A stretch of 64,000 nucleotides of DNA from Rubrivivax sp. (GTDB taxonomy: Bacteria > Pseudomonadota > Gammaproteobacteria > Burkholderiales > Burkholderiaceae_C): the NCBI GenBank assembly GCA_022842595.1, contig JALHPF010000004.1, forward strand, positions 124,001-188,000, written 5' to 3'. This document shows, piece after piece, positions 1-9,396 of this stretch (positions are counted from its first letter, which is position 1; every line of letters starts with the position of its first letter). The position numbers were made by a program, and so were the translations under genes. The notes beneath the pieces are model-generated. The model was not told the origin of the DNA, searched no databases, and saw only the letters and a list, made by a program, of their open reading frames with translations.

Positions 1-1477
1 CGCGCGCATTGCCGGTCTGGGCCAGGGCCTGCCTAAGCTCCAGGCGGTTGGCGTCGGCCTCGGCGTCCAGTGTCAGGTTGACAGGCTGGGGTGCGGCGTC
101 GAGCACACCTTCGAGCGTGCTGCGCAGTTGCGCGGTCCAGGCTGGGGCAAGGGTGGTGGCTGCGGGGTCGGGCGAAGGCAGGCCGGACAGGACCAGCGCC
201 AGCGGGCCCGACAGCCGCATCGCCGCGGCGCGACCGTCCAGGCGCTGCGGCACCACGTCCACCAGCCGGGTGTCGAGCGTCAACTCGTGGCCCTGCCAGC
301 GCGCCTGGCCGGTCCAGCGTCCGGCGGGCCGCAGGGCGTCGGCCAGGTCGAGCTGGAAGCGCGTGACGTCAAGCCGGTCCAGCTGGTCGATGCGCCCGGC
401 CAGATCGAGCTCCAGCGCTGCCACCGGCAGTCGGCCTTCGTTCCAGCGGCCGGGCAGGGCATTGGTGACGCGCAACTGCGCGTTCACCGGTTCGTTCAGG
501 GCCCGCGACTGCACCCGGGCGCTGGCGTCCAGGCGGGTTTCGGGAGCGCTGGCCTGCAGGGCGGAGAGGTCCAGCGCGCTGGTCTTGAAGTCGAGTTCGC
601 CCACGGGCCAGGCCTGGAAGGGCAGCAGATCGCCGCGCAGGTCGAGCGTGGGCGCAGGCTTGCCGGTGCGCGGCACACCGCGCAGCGTGGCCTGCACGGT
701 CAGCCGCTCAAGAGGGCCGCTGGCGCTGAGCGCGGCACCCCAGGCCGGGTTGTCGCCGCCGGCGGCCGGGTGCAGGGCCGCCTGGGCGGTGGTGGCAAAC
801 GGCGGCGCATGCGCCACCTGCGCCGAGCCGGCCACCACCAGCCCCTGCCACTGGGCTTGCAGCGACTTCAGGCTGTGGCTGGCGCCGGGCCGGCTGTCGA
901 GCACCACGCCCTGCAGCCGCAGCTGCGTGGCCGGCGACTGGGCGTCGACCTGCAGCGTGCCGATCTCGGCTTCGCCCAGGCTCAGCTGCAGCGGCAGGGC
1001 CAGGCTGGCCGGCGGCGTCAGGGGCTGGCCGCTGGACGGGCCATGCACGTAGGTGGCGCGGCGCACCGTCAGCCGGTCCATGTCGAGCGCAACCCAGGTG
1101 CCGGGTGCGGCGTCGGGCGGCCGGAAGCGCCAGCGCAGGCCTTCGGCGCTGACTTCGTCGAGCGTCAGTGACGCCTGCCCGCCCTTCCAGACGATGCGCA
1201 GCTGCTGCATGCGCAGCCGCCCGTCGGCGCCACCCAGCACGGAGCCCTGCACACCCGTGGCTTCCACCCCGGGCAGGCGGGCCAGCAGCCAGCGTGCGCC
1301 GGCTTCGGTGGCCAGCGTCCAGCGCACCGCGCCGAAGCTGCCCAGCACCAGGGCCACGAGCAGGCCCACCAAGCCGAGCAGCAACCACAGGCCGATGCGA
1401 CGCCGGCGCGGCGAAACGGCGGCCGCGCCGGCGTCGGCGTCGGCGTCAGAGGCGGTGGGGGGCAGGGGCTCGGCCAT
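1..1477 (-). CDS. tamB: TamB, translocation and assembly module inner-membrane component (3' end outside window)
   Basis: TamB is an inner-membrane-anchored, periplasm-spanning protein that works with TamA in outer-membrane biogenesis. Only the first 492 codons are present; the frame is open to the window edge. The N terminus has an acidic stretch (repeated Asp-Ala), then four arginines and one hydrophobic anchor (about residues 28-48), followed by long beta-rich sequence with low charge, as expected for the TamB beta-helix. The start is an ATG that begins two bases after the tamA stop codon, so the two genes are almost certainly co-translated. The diagnostic C-terminal DUF490 domain is not in the window, so the call rests on the N-terminal pattern and on the tamA neighbour. 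Confidence 0.85.
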   Translation of the reverse strand, partial: MAEPLPPTASDADADAGAAAVSPRRRRIGLWLLLGLVGLLVALVLGSFGAVRWTLATEAGARWLLARLPGVEATGVQGSVLGGADGRLRMQQLRIVWKGGQASLTLDEVSAEGLRWRFRPPDAAPGTWVALDMDRLTVRRATYVHGPSSGQPLTPPASLALPLQLSLGEAEIGTLQVDAQSPATQLRLQGVVLDSRPGASHSLKSLQAQWQGLVVAGSAQVAHAPPFATTAQAALHPAAGGDNPAWGAALSASGPLERLTVQATLRGVPRTGKPAPTLDLRGDLLPFQAWPVGELDFKTSALDLSALQASAPETRLDASARVQSRALNEPVNAQLRVTNALPGRWNEGRLPVAALELDLAGRIDQLDRLDVTRFQLDLADALRPAGRWTGQARWQGHELTLDTRLVDVVPQRLDGRAAAMRLSGPLALVLSGLPSPDPAATTLAPAWTAQLRSTLEGVLDAAPQPVNLTLDAEADANRLELRQALAQTGNAR

Positions 1478-1479
1478 GC

Positions 1480-3372
1480 TCAGAACGCGATGCCCACGCT
1501 GAAGTGGAAGCGGCCTTCACGGGTTTCGCTGCCATAGGCCCAGTCCAGCCGCAGCGGGCCCACCGGACTGCGCCAGCGCACGCCCACCCCGGTGCCGTAG
1601 ACCGGCTTGAGGCTGCTGAAGCTGGTGGCGGCATTGCCCGCGTCGATGAACACCGCGCCCCAGAGCGATGGCAGCCGCGCGCTGATGGGCCTGGCCAGTT
1701 CGACGCTGGCGGTGGCCAGGCTGATGCCCCCGCCCACCGCACCGTCGACCTGGGGCCCGAGGCTGCGGAACGAGTAGCCGCGCACCGATTCGTCGCCACC
1801 GGCGCGGAAGAGCTTGGAGTCGGGCACGACCACGCCGCTGGGCAGGAAAACGCGCCCCAGTTCCAGCCGCGCCTGGCCATACCAGGTCTGCCCCAGCGGC
1901 AGGTAGCCGACCACGCGGCCGTAGGTGCGCGTGAAGAGCCCGCTCTTGGCGTCGCTGCCATGAGAACGGCCGACGCCGAGTTCGACCTTCAGCGTGGCTC
2001 CGCGCGTGGGCAGGATGACGTTGTCCAGGTTGCGCCAGCCGCCGTGGAAATTGGCCGACAGCGCAAAGGCCGACGAGGACTCGGCGCCCACCGGCGTGCG
2101 CACGGACCGCTCGGCCTCGGCGAAGAAGAGCCGCTCCAGACGCTGCGTGTCCTGCGTGCGGCCGATGCGCAGGCGCTGCGAGAGCACGGTGTCGGTGTCG
2201 GTCTTGAGCTTCTCGACAGCGCCGCCGATCAGGTTGCGATACAGGCGCCGTCCGGGGTGGGCAATGATCTCGCCTTCCCAGGCGCTGCGCTTGTCGCCGA
2301 GCTCGATCTTGTTGCGCGCCGTGGCGGCGTAGCCGAACACCCGCCGGTAGACATGTTCGACCGAGGCCCGTGCCCCGGTGTTGGCCGAAAAGCCCAGGCC
2401 CACGGTGTACACCTGCATCGCGGCTTCGCGCAGGCGCACCTGCACGGTGGCGTTGGCCGCCTGCTCCGGGTCGGGGTCGAGCGTGACGTTGACGCTGTCG
2501 AACAGGCCCGCCTTCTGCAGCCGTTCCTGGAAGTCGAGCAGCAGCGTTTCCGTCACCGGAACGCCCACCTGCGACATCGCGAGGTTGCGCACGGTCTGCA
2601 CGTCGTGGTCGACCAGGCCTTCGATGTCGAGCATGCCCAGCCGGTACAGGGGGCCGCTGTCGACCACCAGGAACAGGCGCACGGTGTTGCTTTCGACATC
2701 GACACTGGCGCTGGTGCCGCTGTAGCTGGCATTGGCATAGCCCGCGGCACGCAGCAGCACCAGGGCGCTGTTCTTGGCACTGGACCAGGACTCGTTGCGA
2801 AACGGCCTGCCCGGTTTCAGTTCGAAGCGGTCGCGCAGCTGCGCCAGCGTCGAGACGGCATGCGATTCCTTGGCTTCGAAGCCGCTGTCGAGTTCGCCCT
2901 GCACGTCCAGCGTGACCCGCCCCACGTTGGCCTGGGGGCCGGGTTCGACCACGAGGGTCACGCTCTCGATGCGGACGCCGTCGGGCCCGGCATTGCGCTG
3001 CAGGCGCACCACGGGGCTGAAGTAGCCCTCGGTCTGCAGCAGGTCGCGCACCTGGGCCGGGGTGGCGTCGATCAGGCGCGACCATTCGCTGTCGTCGACA
3101 TCGGCAGGCGCCGCGCGACCCAGTCGCACCAGGTCGAGATGGCGTTCGAGCAGCGCCTTGAGTTCGCCCGGGGCCTTGACGTCGATCGCCACCGCGGACA
3201 TGGACGCCGGCGCGCTTGCGGCTCCTGCCGGACCGGCCGCCGCAGCAGGCGTGGATATCGGCGCGGACACGGGCGCGGACACGGGCTGTTTGGCAGGCCA
3301 CAGGCCCGCACAGCCAGACAGCACCGGCGCCAAGGCAGCCAGCAGCGCCAGCGCTGCCCGGCCGAAGGTCAT
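1480..3372 (-). CDS. tamA: TamA/BamA-family outer-membrane protein with lipoprotein-type signal
   Basis: Outer-membrane beta-barrel of the Omp85 superfamily, 630 residues, partner of TamB. Residues 1-21 form a signal peptide ending in LSGC, a lipobox with Cys21 as the predicted lipidated residue. An Ala/Pro-rich linker (about 28-60) follows, then POTRA-like repeats (about 62-290) and a 16-strand-type barrel. The barrel carries the conserved VRGY lid-loop motif (GGDESVRGYSF) and ends in a terminal Phe. I chose the ATG at 3372 because it overlaps the upstream stop codon as ATGA and gives a clean signal peptide; a longer in-frame extension would lie inside the upstream gene. A lipidated TamA is not the textbook E. 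coli form. Confidence 0.9.
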   Translation of the reverse strand: MTFGRAALALLAALAPVLSGCAGLWPAKQPVSAPVSAPISTPAAAAGPAGAASAPASMSAVAIDVKAPGELKALLERHLDLVRLGRAAPADVDDSEWSRLIDATPAQVRDLLQTEGYFSPVVRLQRNAGPDGVRIESVTLVVEPGPQANVGRVTLDVQGELDSGFEAKESHAVSTLAQLRDRFELKPGRPFRNESWSSAKNSALVLLRAAGYANASYSGTSASVDVESNTVRLFLVVDSGPLYRLGMLDIEGLVDHDVQTVRNLAMSQVGVPVTETLLLDFQERLQKAGLFDSVNVTLDPDPEQAANATVQVRLREAAMQVYTVGLGFSANTGARASVEHVYRRVFGYAATARNKIELGDKRSAWEGEIIAHPGRRLYRNLIGGAVEKLKTDTDTVLSQRLRIGRTQDTQRLERLFFAEAERSVRTPVGAESSSAFALSANFHGGWRNLDNVILPTRGATLKVELGVGRSHGSDAKSGLFTRTYGRVVGYLPLGQTWYGQARLELGRVFLPSGVVVPDSKLFRAGGDESVRGYSFRSLGPQVDGAVGGGISLATASVELARPISARLPSLWGAVFIDAGNAATSFSSLKPVYGTGVGVRWRSPVGPLRLDWAYGSETREGRFHFSVGIAF

Positions 3373-4553
3373 TTGCTGAGCAAGCGCATGGCGCCTTCGA
3401 GCCCGGCCAGGGTCAGCGGGAACATGCGCTGGTTCATCAGCTGCTGCACGACGGCGATGCTCTGCCGGTACTGCCAAACGCCCTGCGGTTCCGGGTTGAT
3501 CCACGCGAACTTCGGGAACGCGCTGGTCAGCCGCTGCAGCCACACTGCGCCGGGCTCTTCGTTGTTGTATTCGACGCTGCCACCGGGCTGGACGATTTCG
3601 TACGGGCTCATCGTGGCGTCGCCCACGAACACCAGCTTGTAGTCACGGTTGTACTTGCGGATGAGGTCCTGGGTGGCGAACTTCTCGCTGTACCGGCGGC
3701 GGTTGTTCTTCCACATGAAGTCGTAGACGCAGTTGTGGAAGTAATAGAACTCCAGGTGCTTGAATTCGGTCTTCGCCGCCGAAAAGAGTTCCTCGACGCG
3801 GTGGATGTGCTCGTCCATCGTGCCGCCCACATCCATCAGCAACAGGACTTTCACCTTGTTGTGCCGCTCGGGCACCATCTTGATGTCCAGCAGCCCCGCA
3901 TTGGCCGCGGTACTGTGGATGGTGTCGTCCAGGTCCAGTTCGTCGGCCGCGCCCTCGCGCGCAAAGCGCCGCAGCCGCCGCAGCGCCAACTTGATGTTGC
4001 GCGTGCCGAGTTCCTTGGTGTCGTCGTAGTCCTTGAAGGCGCGCTGGTCCCACACCTTCACCGCGCTCTTGTTGCGGCCGCTGGCCTGGCCGATGCGGAT
4101 GCCCTGGGGGTTGTAGCCATAGGCGCCGAAGGGGCTGGTGCCGCCGGTGCCAATCATCTTGTTGCCGCCCTCGTGGCGTTCCTTCTGTTCCTCGAAACGC
4201 TTCTTCAGCGTTTCCATCAGCTCGTCCCAGCCCATCTTCTCGATCTCGGCCTTCTGTTCGGGCGTGAGTTCGAGTTCCAGGGTCTTGCGCAGCCAGTCCA
4301 GCGGCACGTCCTGGGTGAAGTCGGTGAGCAGTTCCACGCCCTTGAAATAAGCGGCGAAGGCGCGGTCGAACTTGTCGAAGTGGGTCTCGTCCTTGACGAG
4401 CGCCATCCGGGCCAGGAAGTAGAACCGTTCGACGCTGGGGCCGCCTTCATCGTCGATGACCCCGGCGCGCAGGGCCTCGAGAAGGCTCAGGTATTCCGTC
4501 ACGGACACGCGCAGCTTGGCGGCACGCAGCGTGTAAAAGAAGTTGATCAGCAT
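3369..4553 (-). CDS. vWA domain protein, CoxE family
   Basis: 394-residue protein with the CoxE/DUF58-like layout: a helical N-terminal part (1-120), a basic middle section and a C-terminal von Willebrand factor A domain from about residue 230. The metal-site motif reads DVGGT at Asp241 rather than the usual DxSxS, and a later GDAT segment may provide further metal ligands. CoxE-type vWA proteins normally act with MoxR AAA+ ATPases in maturation of metalloenzymes or membrane complexes. A MoxR gene lies 4 kb away (8542-9396) but in another operon. Here the gene is translationally coupled to tamA (ATGA overlap), which hints at an envelope role; that is inference. Confidence 0.85.
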   Translation of the reverse strand: MLINFFYTLRAAKLRVSVTEYLSLLEALRAGVIDDEGGPSVERFYFLARMALVKDETHFDKFDRAFAAYFKGVELLTDFTQDVPLDWLRKTLELELTPEQKAEIEKMGWDELMETLKKRFEEQKERHEGGNKMIGTGGTSPFGAYGYNPQGIRIGQASGRNKSAVKVWDQRAFKDYDDTKELGTRNIKLALRRLRRFAREGAADELDLDDTIHSTAANAGLLDIKMVPERHNKVKVLLLMDVGGTMDEHIHRVEELFSAAKTEFKHLEFYYFHNCVYDFMWKNNRRRYSEKFATQDLIRKYNRDYKLVFVGDATMSPYEIVQPGGSVEYNNEEPGAVWLQRLTSAFPKFAWINPEPQGVWQYRQSIAVVQQLMNQRMFPLTLAGLEGAMRLLSK

Positions 4554-4625
4554 GGCTTGAGTCCGATGTCACTATTGTGGGCCTTGAGCGCCGGGCCGGT
4601 CCCGCGCGGGTTCCATGCGCAATCG

Positions 4626-5819
4626 ATGACCAACGTGCAATGGCTCCTGGCCGTGATCCTGGCGCAGCATGCCCTTTTTGGCGTGCTCTGGCTGGGTGCG
4701 GCCCATCTCCGGCTGGCCCGGCACCCGGCGGCGCATTGGGCCGCCATGGCCTGGATCGTGGTCCCGGGTGCCGGCCTGCTGATGCTGCGAGGCGACGTGC
4801 CCACCTGGCTGTCGGTGGGTCTTGGCAACCTGTTGATGCTGCTGGCCGTGGTGGCCCTGCGCCGGGGTGTGCAGCGCTTCTGCCGGCAGCCGCCCACCGA
4901 CGGCGAACACCGCCTGATCCTGGCGCTGGGCGTGATCAGCCTGCTGGGCACGGCGGCTGGCGGCACGAGCGTGTACCTGGCTGTGATGCTCGCCGGCAGT
5001 GCCATGGCCTGGACGTTGCTGCGGGCGGCGGCTGAAATCCGCTCGCGGTTGTCGAACGAACTCGGCCCCGGTGCCGCGCTCTGGTGCGCCGCGCCACTGT
5101 TGCTGCTGGGCAGTGTCATCGCCCTGCGCCTGGGCATCGCCATCGTTCTCCCCGAACGTTTCGCCACCTATCTGCAGCAGCCTGGTGGCGACGGTGTCGG
5201 GCCGGTTTTCGGCTCCTTGCTGTTCACCTTGCTGCTGCAGGTGAATCTGGTGCTGATGGTGACGCTGCGCGTCGTGCGCCGCCTGCAGCACCAGTCCGAC
5301 CACGACGCACTCACCGGTCTGCTGGGGCGGCGGCCGATGGCCGAACGCCTGGACGCCGAATTGCTGCGCCAACGGCAGCGTGGCGGCTGCTTTGCGCTGC
5401 TTTCGGTGGACATCGACCACTTCAAGCGCATCAACGACGCCCATGGGCATGCGGTTGGCGACGCCGTGCTGCAGCGTGTGGCGCATACCCTGCAGGCCAC
5501 GGCACGCTCCGGCGACAGCGTGGCCCGCATGGGCGGCGAAGAGTTCTGCGTGCTGCTGCCTGGCGCCGATCTCTACAGTGCCGAACGTGTGGCTATGCGC
5601 ATGCTCAACGCTGTTCGCAGCTTGCACCACCCCGAACTCGCCGCCGGCAGCGGCGTCAGCATCAGCGTCGGGCTGGCCGTGGCCGGCCAGCCCGGTGAAG
5701 CGTCTCAGAGCCTGCAGCGGCGGCTGGACCAGGCGCTGTACCTCGCCAAGGCCGCAGGCCGCGACTGCCTGAAGCATGCCGACGAGCCGGCAGCGCCGCT
5801 GGCAGCGGCCGTGGCGTAG
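4626..5819 (+). CDS. Membrane-bound diguanylate cyclase
   Basis: Makes the second messenger cyclic di-GMP from two GTP. The 397-residue protein has an N-terminal half of about six hydrophobic segments (residues 1-215) that I cannot assign to a named sensor family, then a GGDEF domain. The active-site motif GGEEF is at residues 303-307, and an RSGD sequence five residues before it matches the RxxD product-inhibition site, so the enzyme should be active and feedback-regulated. An in-frame ATG at 4566 is possible, but the one at 4626 starts directly at the first membrane segment. It sits alone on the plus strand between two minus-strand operons. Confidence 0.9.
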   Translation: MTNVQWLLAVILAQHALFGVLWLGAAHLRLARHPAAHWAAMAWIVVPGAGLLMLRGDVPTWLSVGLGNLLMLLAVVALRRGVQRFCRQPPTDGEHRLILALGVISLLGTAAGGTSVYLAVMLAGSAMAWTLLRAAAEIRSRLSNELGPGAALWCAAPLLLLGSVIALRLGIAIVLPERFATYLQQPGGDGVGPVFGSLLFTLLLQVNLVLMVTLRVVRRLQHQSDHDALTGLLGRRPMAERLDAELLRQRQRGGCFALLSVDIDHFKRINDAHGHAVGDAVLQRVAHTLQATARSGDSVARMGGEEFCVLLPGADLYSAERVAMRMLNAVRSLHHPELAAGSGVSISVGLAVAGQPGEASQSLQRRLDQALYLAKAAGRDCLKHADEPAAPLAAAVA

Positions 5820-5829
5820 GCGCTGTGAG

Positions 5830-7923
5830 CTACTTTCCGGGCTTGGCCGGCCTGGCCGGCTTGCCCGCAACGGCCGCGCCGACATCATGGCGCTTGAGCC
5901 AGCCGAAGTATTCGTCGTACCAGAGCTTGCTGTTGCGCGGCTTCAGGATCCAGTGGTTCTCGTCCGGGAACCAGAGCAGCCGCGCGTCCACCTTCAAGGC
6001 CTTCAGGGTGTTGTAGTAGGCCAGGCCCTGGGCATCGGGCACGCGGTAGTCGAGCGCGCCATGGATCACCAGCGTCGGCGTGCGCATGGTCGCGGCATAG
6101 GCATGCGGACTCTGTGAATTGATCTGCGCCATGTCGTCCCAGTACCAGGCGCCCAGTTCCTTGGCATGCCAGGTGTAGGCATCGTCGGCGAACATGCCCA
6201 CCCAGTCGAAGCAGCCGGCATGGCACACATAGGCGGCATAACGACCGGGTTTCACGTGGCCGTTCATCCAGGCCACCATGTAGCCGCCATAGCTGCCACC
6301 GGTGGCGAAGATGCGCTTCTTGTCGACCCAGGGCTTCTTCAGCAGCCAGTCGGTGGCGGCCTCGACGTCCTGCAGCTCCAGTTCGCCCCAGCGGTGGGTG
6401 ATGCTGTCGAGGAAGGCATACCCGAAGCTGCTGCTGCCGTGGTAATTGACCATCGCCACCACATAGCCCTGGGCGGCCATCACCTGGGCGTTCCAGCGGT
6501 AGTGCCAGACATCACCGAAGGCGGTGTGCGGGCCGCCGTGGATGACATGCAGCACCGGGTATTTCTTCTTTGCGTCGAAGCCCGGCGGGTAGGCCAGCCA
6601 GAGCTGCACATCGTCCTTGGGCCCGCCCTCGATGGCGGCGCCGCCCTTGATCCAGACCTCGTCGATGCGGGCGCTGTCGCGCTCGGCCAGCAGCTTGTCG
6701 TTGAAGGTCTCGATGCGCAATGGCGCCACCCCCGGCAGGTGCGCATGCATGCGCCCCGGGTGGCTGGCGCTGTCGGCCACCGTCACCAGCGTGCCGGCGA
6801 CCTTGTCGAAGGCGCCGACCCAGCCGCCCTCGGCCACCACCTCGGCGCGCTTGTCGGCAAGGTCGAAGCGCCACAGATGCTTGCGGCCCTTCTGTTCGGC
6901 CAGCAGCAGCACCGCCAGACCGTCTTCTTCCCAGAGCAGCGGCGTCTGCACCTCGTGGTCCCATTCGCTGCTGACCACTTCCCAGGTGCTGCCGTCGCGG
7001 TGCCACATGGCCAGCTGCGACGGCATGGTGTGCTTGCGGCCCTGGTGGCTGGCGACGAAGGCAATGCGCTGGCCGTCGGGGCTGTAGCGGGGCGCACCGA
7101 AGTCCCAGGCTGGGTCCTTGGCGATGACGCTGATCTTGCCGCTCTTCAGTTCGAGTTCGGCCAGCGCGAAGCGGCCGTCGACGCGCTTCTCGGGGGCGGG
7201 GTCGAAGCAGAAGACGACATGCCTGCCGTCGGGAGAGACGTCGAAGTGGTTGGCATCGGGCTCGTTGCGGCCGAGCTCGTAAGGCGTGCCTTCGAAGAGG
7301 TCGCGCACGCGGGCCTTGCCGGCGTCGCCGTTTGCTTCGTTCGCGCCGGGTTCCAGCAGATGCAGGTGGGCGACGCGGCCCATCGGCAGGTTCTTGTCCC
7401 AGAAGCGGTACTGGGCTTCGCTGGTGACGTAGCCGCTTTCCTTGCGATCCTTGAACTCCTTGTGCTTCTTCGCCTGGGCCGCACTGCCCTTCAGCTCGGG
7501 CCAGACCCAGCTGACGAAGACCAGCCGCTGGCCGTCCGGGCACCAGCGGAAGGCCTCGACGCCGGTAGCCACGGTGGCGGCACGATGGGCCTCGCCGCCG
7601 TCAGGGGCGATCAGGTAGAGCTGCTGGGTGTCGTCCTTGCTGCCTTCCTGTTCACGCTTGGCGGTGAAGGCGATCAGGTTGCCACGCGGGCTCCAGCGTG
7701 GGTTGCCGTCCTTTTCGCCGCCGGTCGTCAAGAGGCGCGGTGCGCCGCCCAGTGTCGACAGCAGCCACAGCGCCGAGCTCGACTTGTTGTCCTCCATCGA
7801 ATAGCTGCTCAGCGCCGCGACGGCCTGGGCGCCGTCGGGCGACAGGCTGGGTGCGCCCAGGCGCTGCAGCGCCCACAGGTCGTCGACGGTGATGGCGGTC
7901 TTCTTGGGGCTGGTCTTGGCCAT
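5830..7923 (-). CDS. S9 family prolyl-oligopeptidase / acylaminoacyl peptidase
   Basis: Serine peptidase of 697 residues that would cleave short peptides or remove blocked N-terminal residues. The N-terminal two thirds contains repeated WSPRG/SPDG segments typical of the WD40-like (PD40) beta-propeller that gates this family. The C-terminal alpha/beta-hydrolase domain has the nucleophile elbow GGSYGG with Ser544 and the catalytic His657 in DENHW. No signal peptide is visible, so it should be cytoplasmic. It is the last gene of a three-gene minus-strand operon and follows the GNAT gene by 12 bases. The specific substrate cannot be read from the sequence. Confidence 0.92.
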   Translation of the reverse strand: MAKTSPKKTAITVDDLWALQRLGAPSLSPDGAQAVAALSSYSMEDNKSSSALWLLSTLGGAPRLLTTGGEKDGNPRWSPRGNLIAFTAKREQEGSKDDTQQLYLIAPDGGEAHRAATVATGVEAFRWCPDGQRLVFVSWVWPELKGSAAQAKKHKEFKDRKESGYVTSEAQYRFWDKNLPMGRVAHLHLLEPGANEANGDAGKARVRDLFEGTPYELGRNEPDANHFDVSPDGRHVVFCFDPAPEKRVDGRFALAELELKSGKISVIAKDPAWDFGAPRYSPDGQRIAFVASHQGRKHTMPSQLAMWHRDGSTWEVVSSEWDHEVQTPLLWEEDGLAVLLLAEQKGRKHLWRFDLADKRAEVVAEGGWVGAFDKVAGTLVTVADSASHPGRMHAHLPGVAPLRIETFNDKLLAERDSARIDEVWIKGGAAIEGGPKDDVQLWLAYPPGFDAKKKYPVLHVIHGGPHTAFGDVWHYRWNAQVMAAQGYVVAMVNYHGSSSFGYAFLDSITHRWGELELQDVEAATDWLLKKPWVDKKRIFATGGSYGGYMVAWMNGHVKPGRYAAYVCHAGCFDWVGMFADDAYTWHAKELGAWYWDDMAQINSQSPHAYAATMRTPTLVIHGALDYRVPDAQGLAYYNTLKALKVDARLLWFPDENHWILKPRNSKLWYDEYFGWLKRHDVGAAVAGKPARPAKPGK

Positions 7924-7935
7924 GGGTGTCTCTGT

Positions 7936-8538
7936 TCAGCGCGGGCTGCGTGCCCGCGTCAGTTGGTGTTCGAGCTGGGCCTTGACTTCGGGCCATTCGC
8001 CCGCCGTCAGGCTGTACATCACGGTGTCGCGCACGGTGCCGTCGCGGCGCAGCGCATGGTGACGGATGACGCCGTCGCGCCTGGCGCCCAGACGTTCGAT
8101 CGCGCGCTGGCTGGCGAAGTTGAAGTTGTCGGTGCGCCAGCCCACCAGGCGTGCGCCGAGTGTTTCGAACGCATGCGACATCAGCAGCCACTTCGCGGTC
8201 GAGTTGACGGCGCTGCGCTGGCGGCTGGCGGCAACCCAGGTGTAGCCGATCTCCAGCCTTTCGACCGCAGGCACGATGTCGTGGAAACTGGTGCTGCCGA
8301 TGACCTGGCCGCTGGCGCTGTCGAGCACCGCGAAGGCCAGCCGGCTGCCCAGTTCACGCATCCGCAGCGCCGTGGCGATGTAGGCCGCGGTCTCGCCGGG
8401 TGCGGGAACCGACGTGACCCGCAGGTTCCAGAGCTCGCCGTCGGCAGCGGCAGCCGCCAGCCCCGCTTCGTGGGCCGCGTCAAGCGGCTCGAGGCGCACG
8501 GGCGCTCGCACCAGCGTCACGGGGAGAACCGGCTGCAT
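7936..8538 (-). CDS. GNAT family N-acetyltransferase (RimJ/RimL type)
   Basis: 200-residue acetyltransferase. The pattern of an N-terminal LEPLDAAHE segment, a central strand-turn carrying EIGYTWV and the later RLVGWRTD/NFASQRAIERLG segment is that of the Acetyltransf_3 group, which acetylates protein N termini or small amines using acetyl-CoA. It begins three bases after the moxR stop codon and is followed closely by the S9 peptidase gene, so the three are probably one transcript. Substrate unknown. Confidence 0.85.
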   Translation of the reverse strand: MQPVLPVTLVRAPVRLEPLDAAHEAGLAAAAADGELWNLRVTSVPAPGETAAYIATALRMRELGSRLAFAVLDSASGQVIGSTSFHDIVPAVERLEIGYTWVAASRQRSAVNSTAKWLLMSHAFETLGARLVGWRTDNFNFASQRAIERLGARRDGVIRHHALRRDGTVRDTVMYSLTAGEWPEVKAQLEHQLTRARSPR

Positions 8539-8541
8539 CGT

Positions 8542-9396
8542 TCAGCGGTTGTGGCGCTGCATGAAGACGAGCTTCTCGAACAAGGTGAGGTCCTGCTCGT
8601 TCTTCAGCAGCGCGCCCACCAGCGGCGGTACGGCCACCTTGTCGTCCTGGCTCTGCAGCGCTTCGAGTGGAATGTCCTCGGCCACCAGCAGCTTCAGCCA
8701 GTCGAGCAATTCGCTGGTGCTGGGCTTCTTCTTCAGCCCGGGCAGGTTGCGGACCTCGTAGAAGGTCTTCATGGCCGCGGCCAGCAGCTGCTTCTTCAGG
8801 CCCGGGAAGTGCACGTCGACGATGCGCTGCATCGTCTCGGCCTCGGGGAACTTGATGTAGTGGAAGAAGCAGCGGCGCAGGAAGGCGTCGGGCAGTTCCT
8901 TTTCGTTGTTGCTGGTGATGAAGACCAGCGGGCGGTGCCTGGCCTTGATGAGCTCACGCGTCTCGTAGACATAGAACTCCATGCGGTCGATCTCGCGCAG
9001 CAGGTCGTTCGGGAACTCGATGTCGGCCTTGTCGATCTCGTCGATGAGCAGCGCCACCGGTTGCTCGGCCGTGAAGGCCTGCCAGAGCACGCCCTTGACG
9101 ATGTAGTTGCGGATGTCGCGAACCCGTGCCGCTTCTTCGCCACCGCTGAGCTGGCTGTCGCGCAGGCGGCTGACGGCGTCGTACTCGTACAGGCCCTGCT
9201 GCGCCTTCGTGGTGCTCTTGATGTGCCACTGCAGAAGCGGCATGCCCAGGGCGGTGGCCACCTCTTCGGCCAGCATCGTCTTGCCGGTGCCGGGTTCGCC
9301 CTTCACGAGCAGCGGGCGCTTCAGGGTGAGAGCCGCGTTGACCGCCAGCATCAGGTCCGGCGTCGCGATGTATTGGTCAGAACCCTGGAATTTCAT
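8542..9396 (-). CDS. MoxR-family AAA+ ATPase
   Basis: 284-residue AAA+ chaperone-like ATPase. The Walker A motif GEPGTGKT is at residues 33-40, the Walker B LIDE at 117-120, and the sensor segment FITSNNEKELP and arginine finger region follow. MoxR proteins act with vWA-domain partners to insert metals or assemble complexes. I placed the start at the ATG at 9396 (MKFQGSDQY), the usual family N terminus; a longer frame would run into the divergent cytochrome gene. It leads the operon moxR-GNAT-S9 peptidase. A vWA partner (3369-4553) is nearby but separated by the diguanylate cyclase gene on the other strand. Confidence 0.92.
   Translation of the reverse strand: MKFQGSDQYIATPDLMLAVNAALTLKRPLLVKGEPGTGKTMLAEEVATALGMPLLQWHIKSTTKAQQGLYEYDAVSRLRDSQLSGGEEAARVRDIRNYIVKGVLWQAFTAEQPVALLIDEIDKADIEFPNDLLREIDRMEFYVYETRELIKARHRPLVFITSNNEKELPDAFLRRCFFHYIKFPEAETMQRIVDVHFPGLKKQLLAAAMKTFYEVRNLPGLKKKPSTSELLDWLKLLVAEDIPLEALQSQDDKVAVPPLVGALLKNEQDLTLFEKLVFMQRHNR

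Noticed and set aside
1168..3642. 824-codon open frame on the plus strand
   Set aside because: It is antisense to tamB and tamA, whose families are clear; high GC leaves the opposite strand open.
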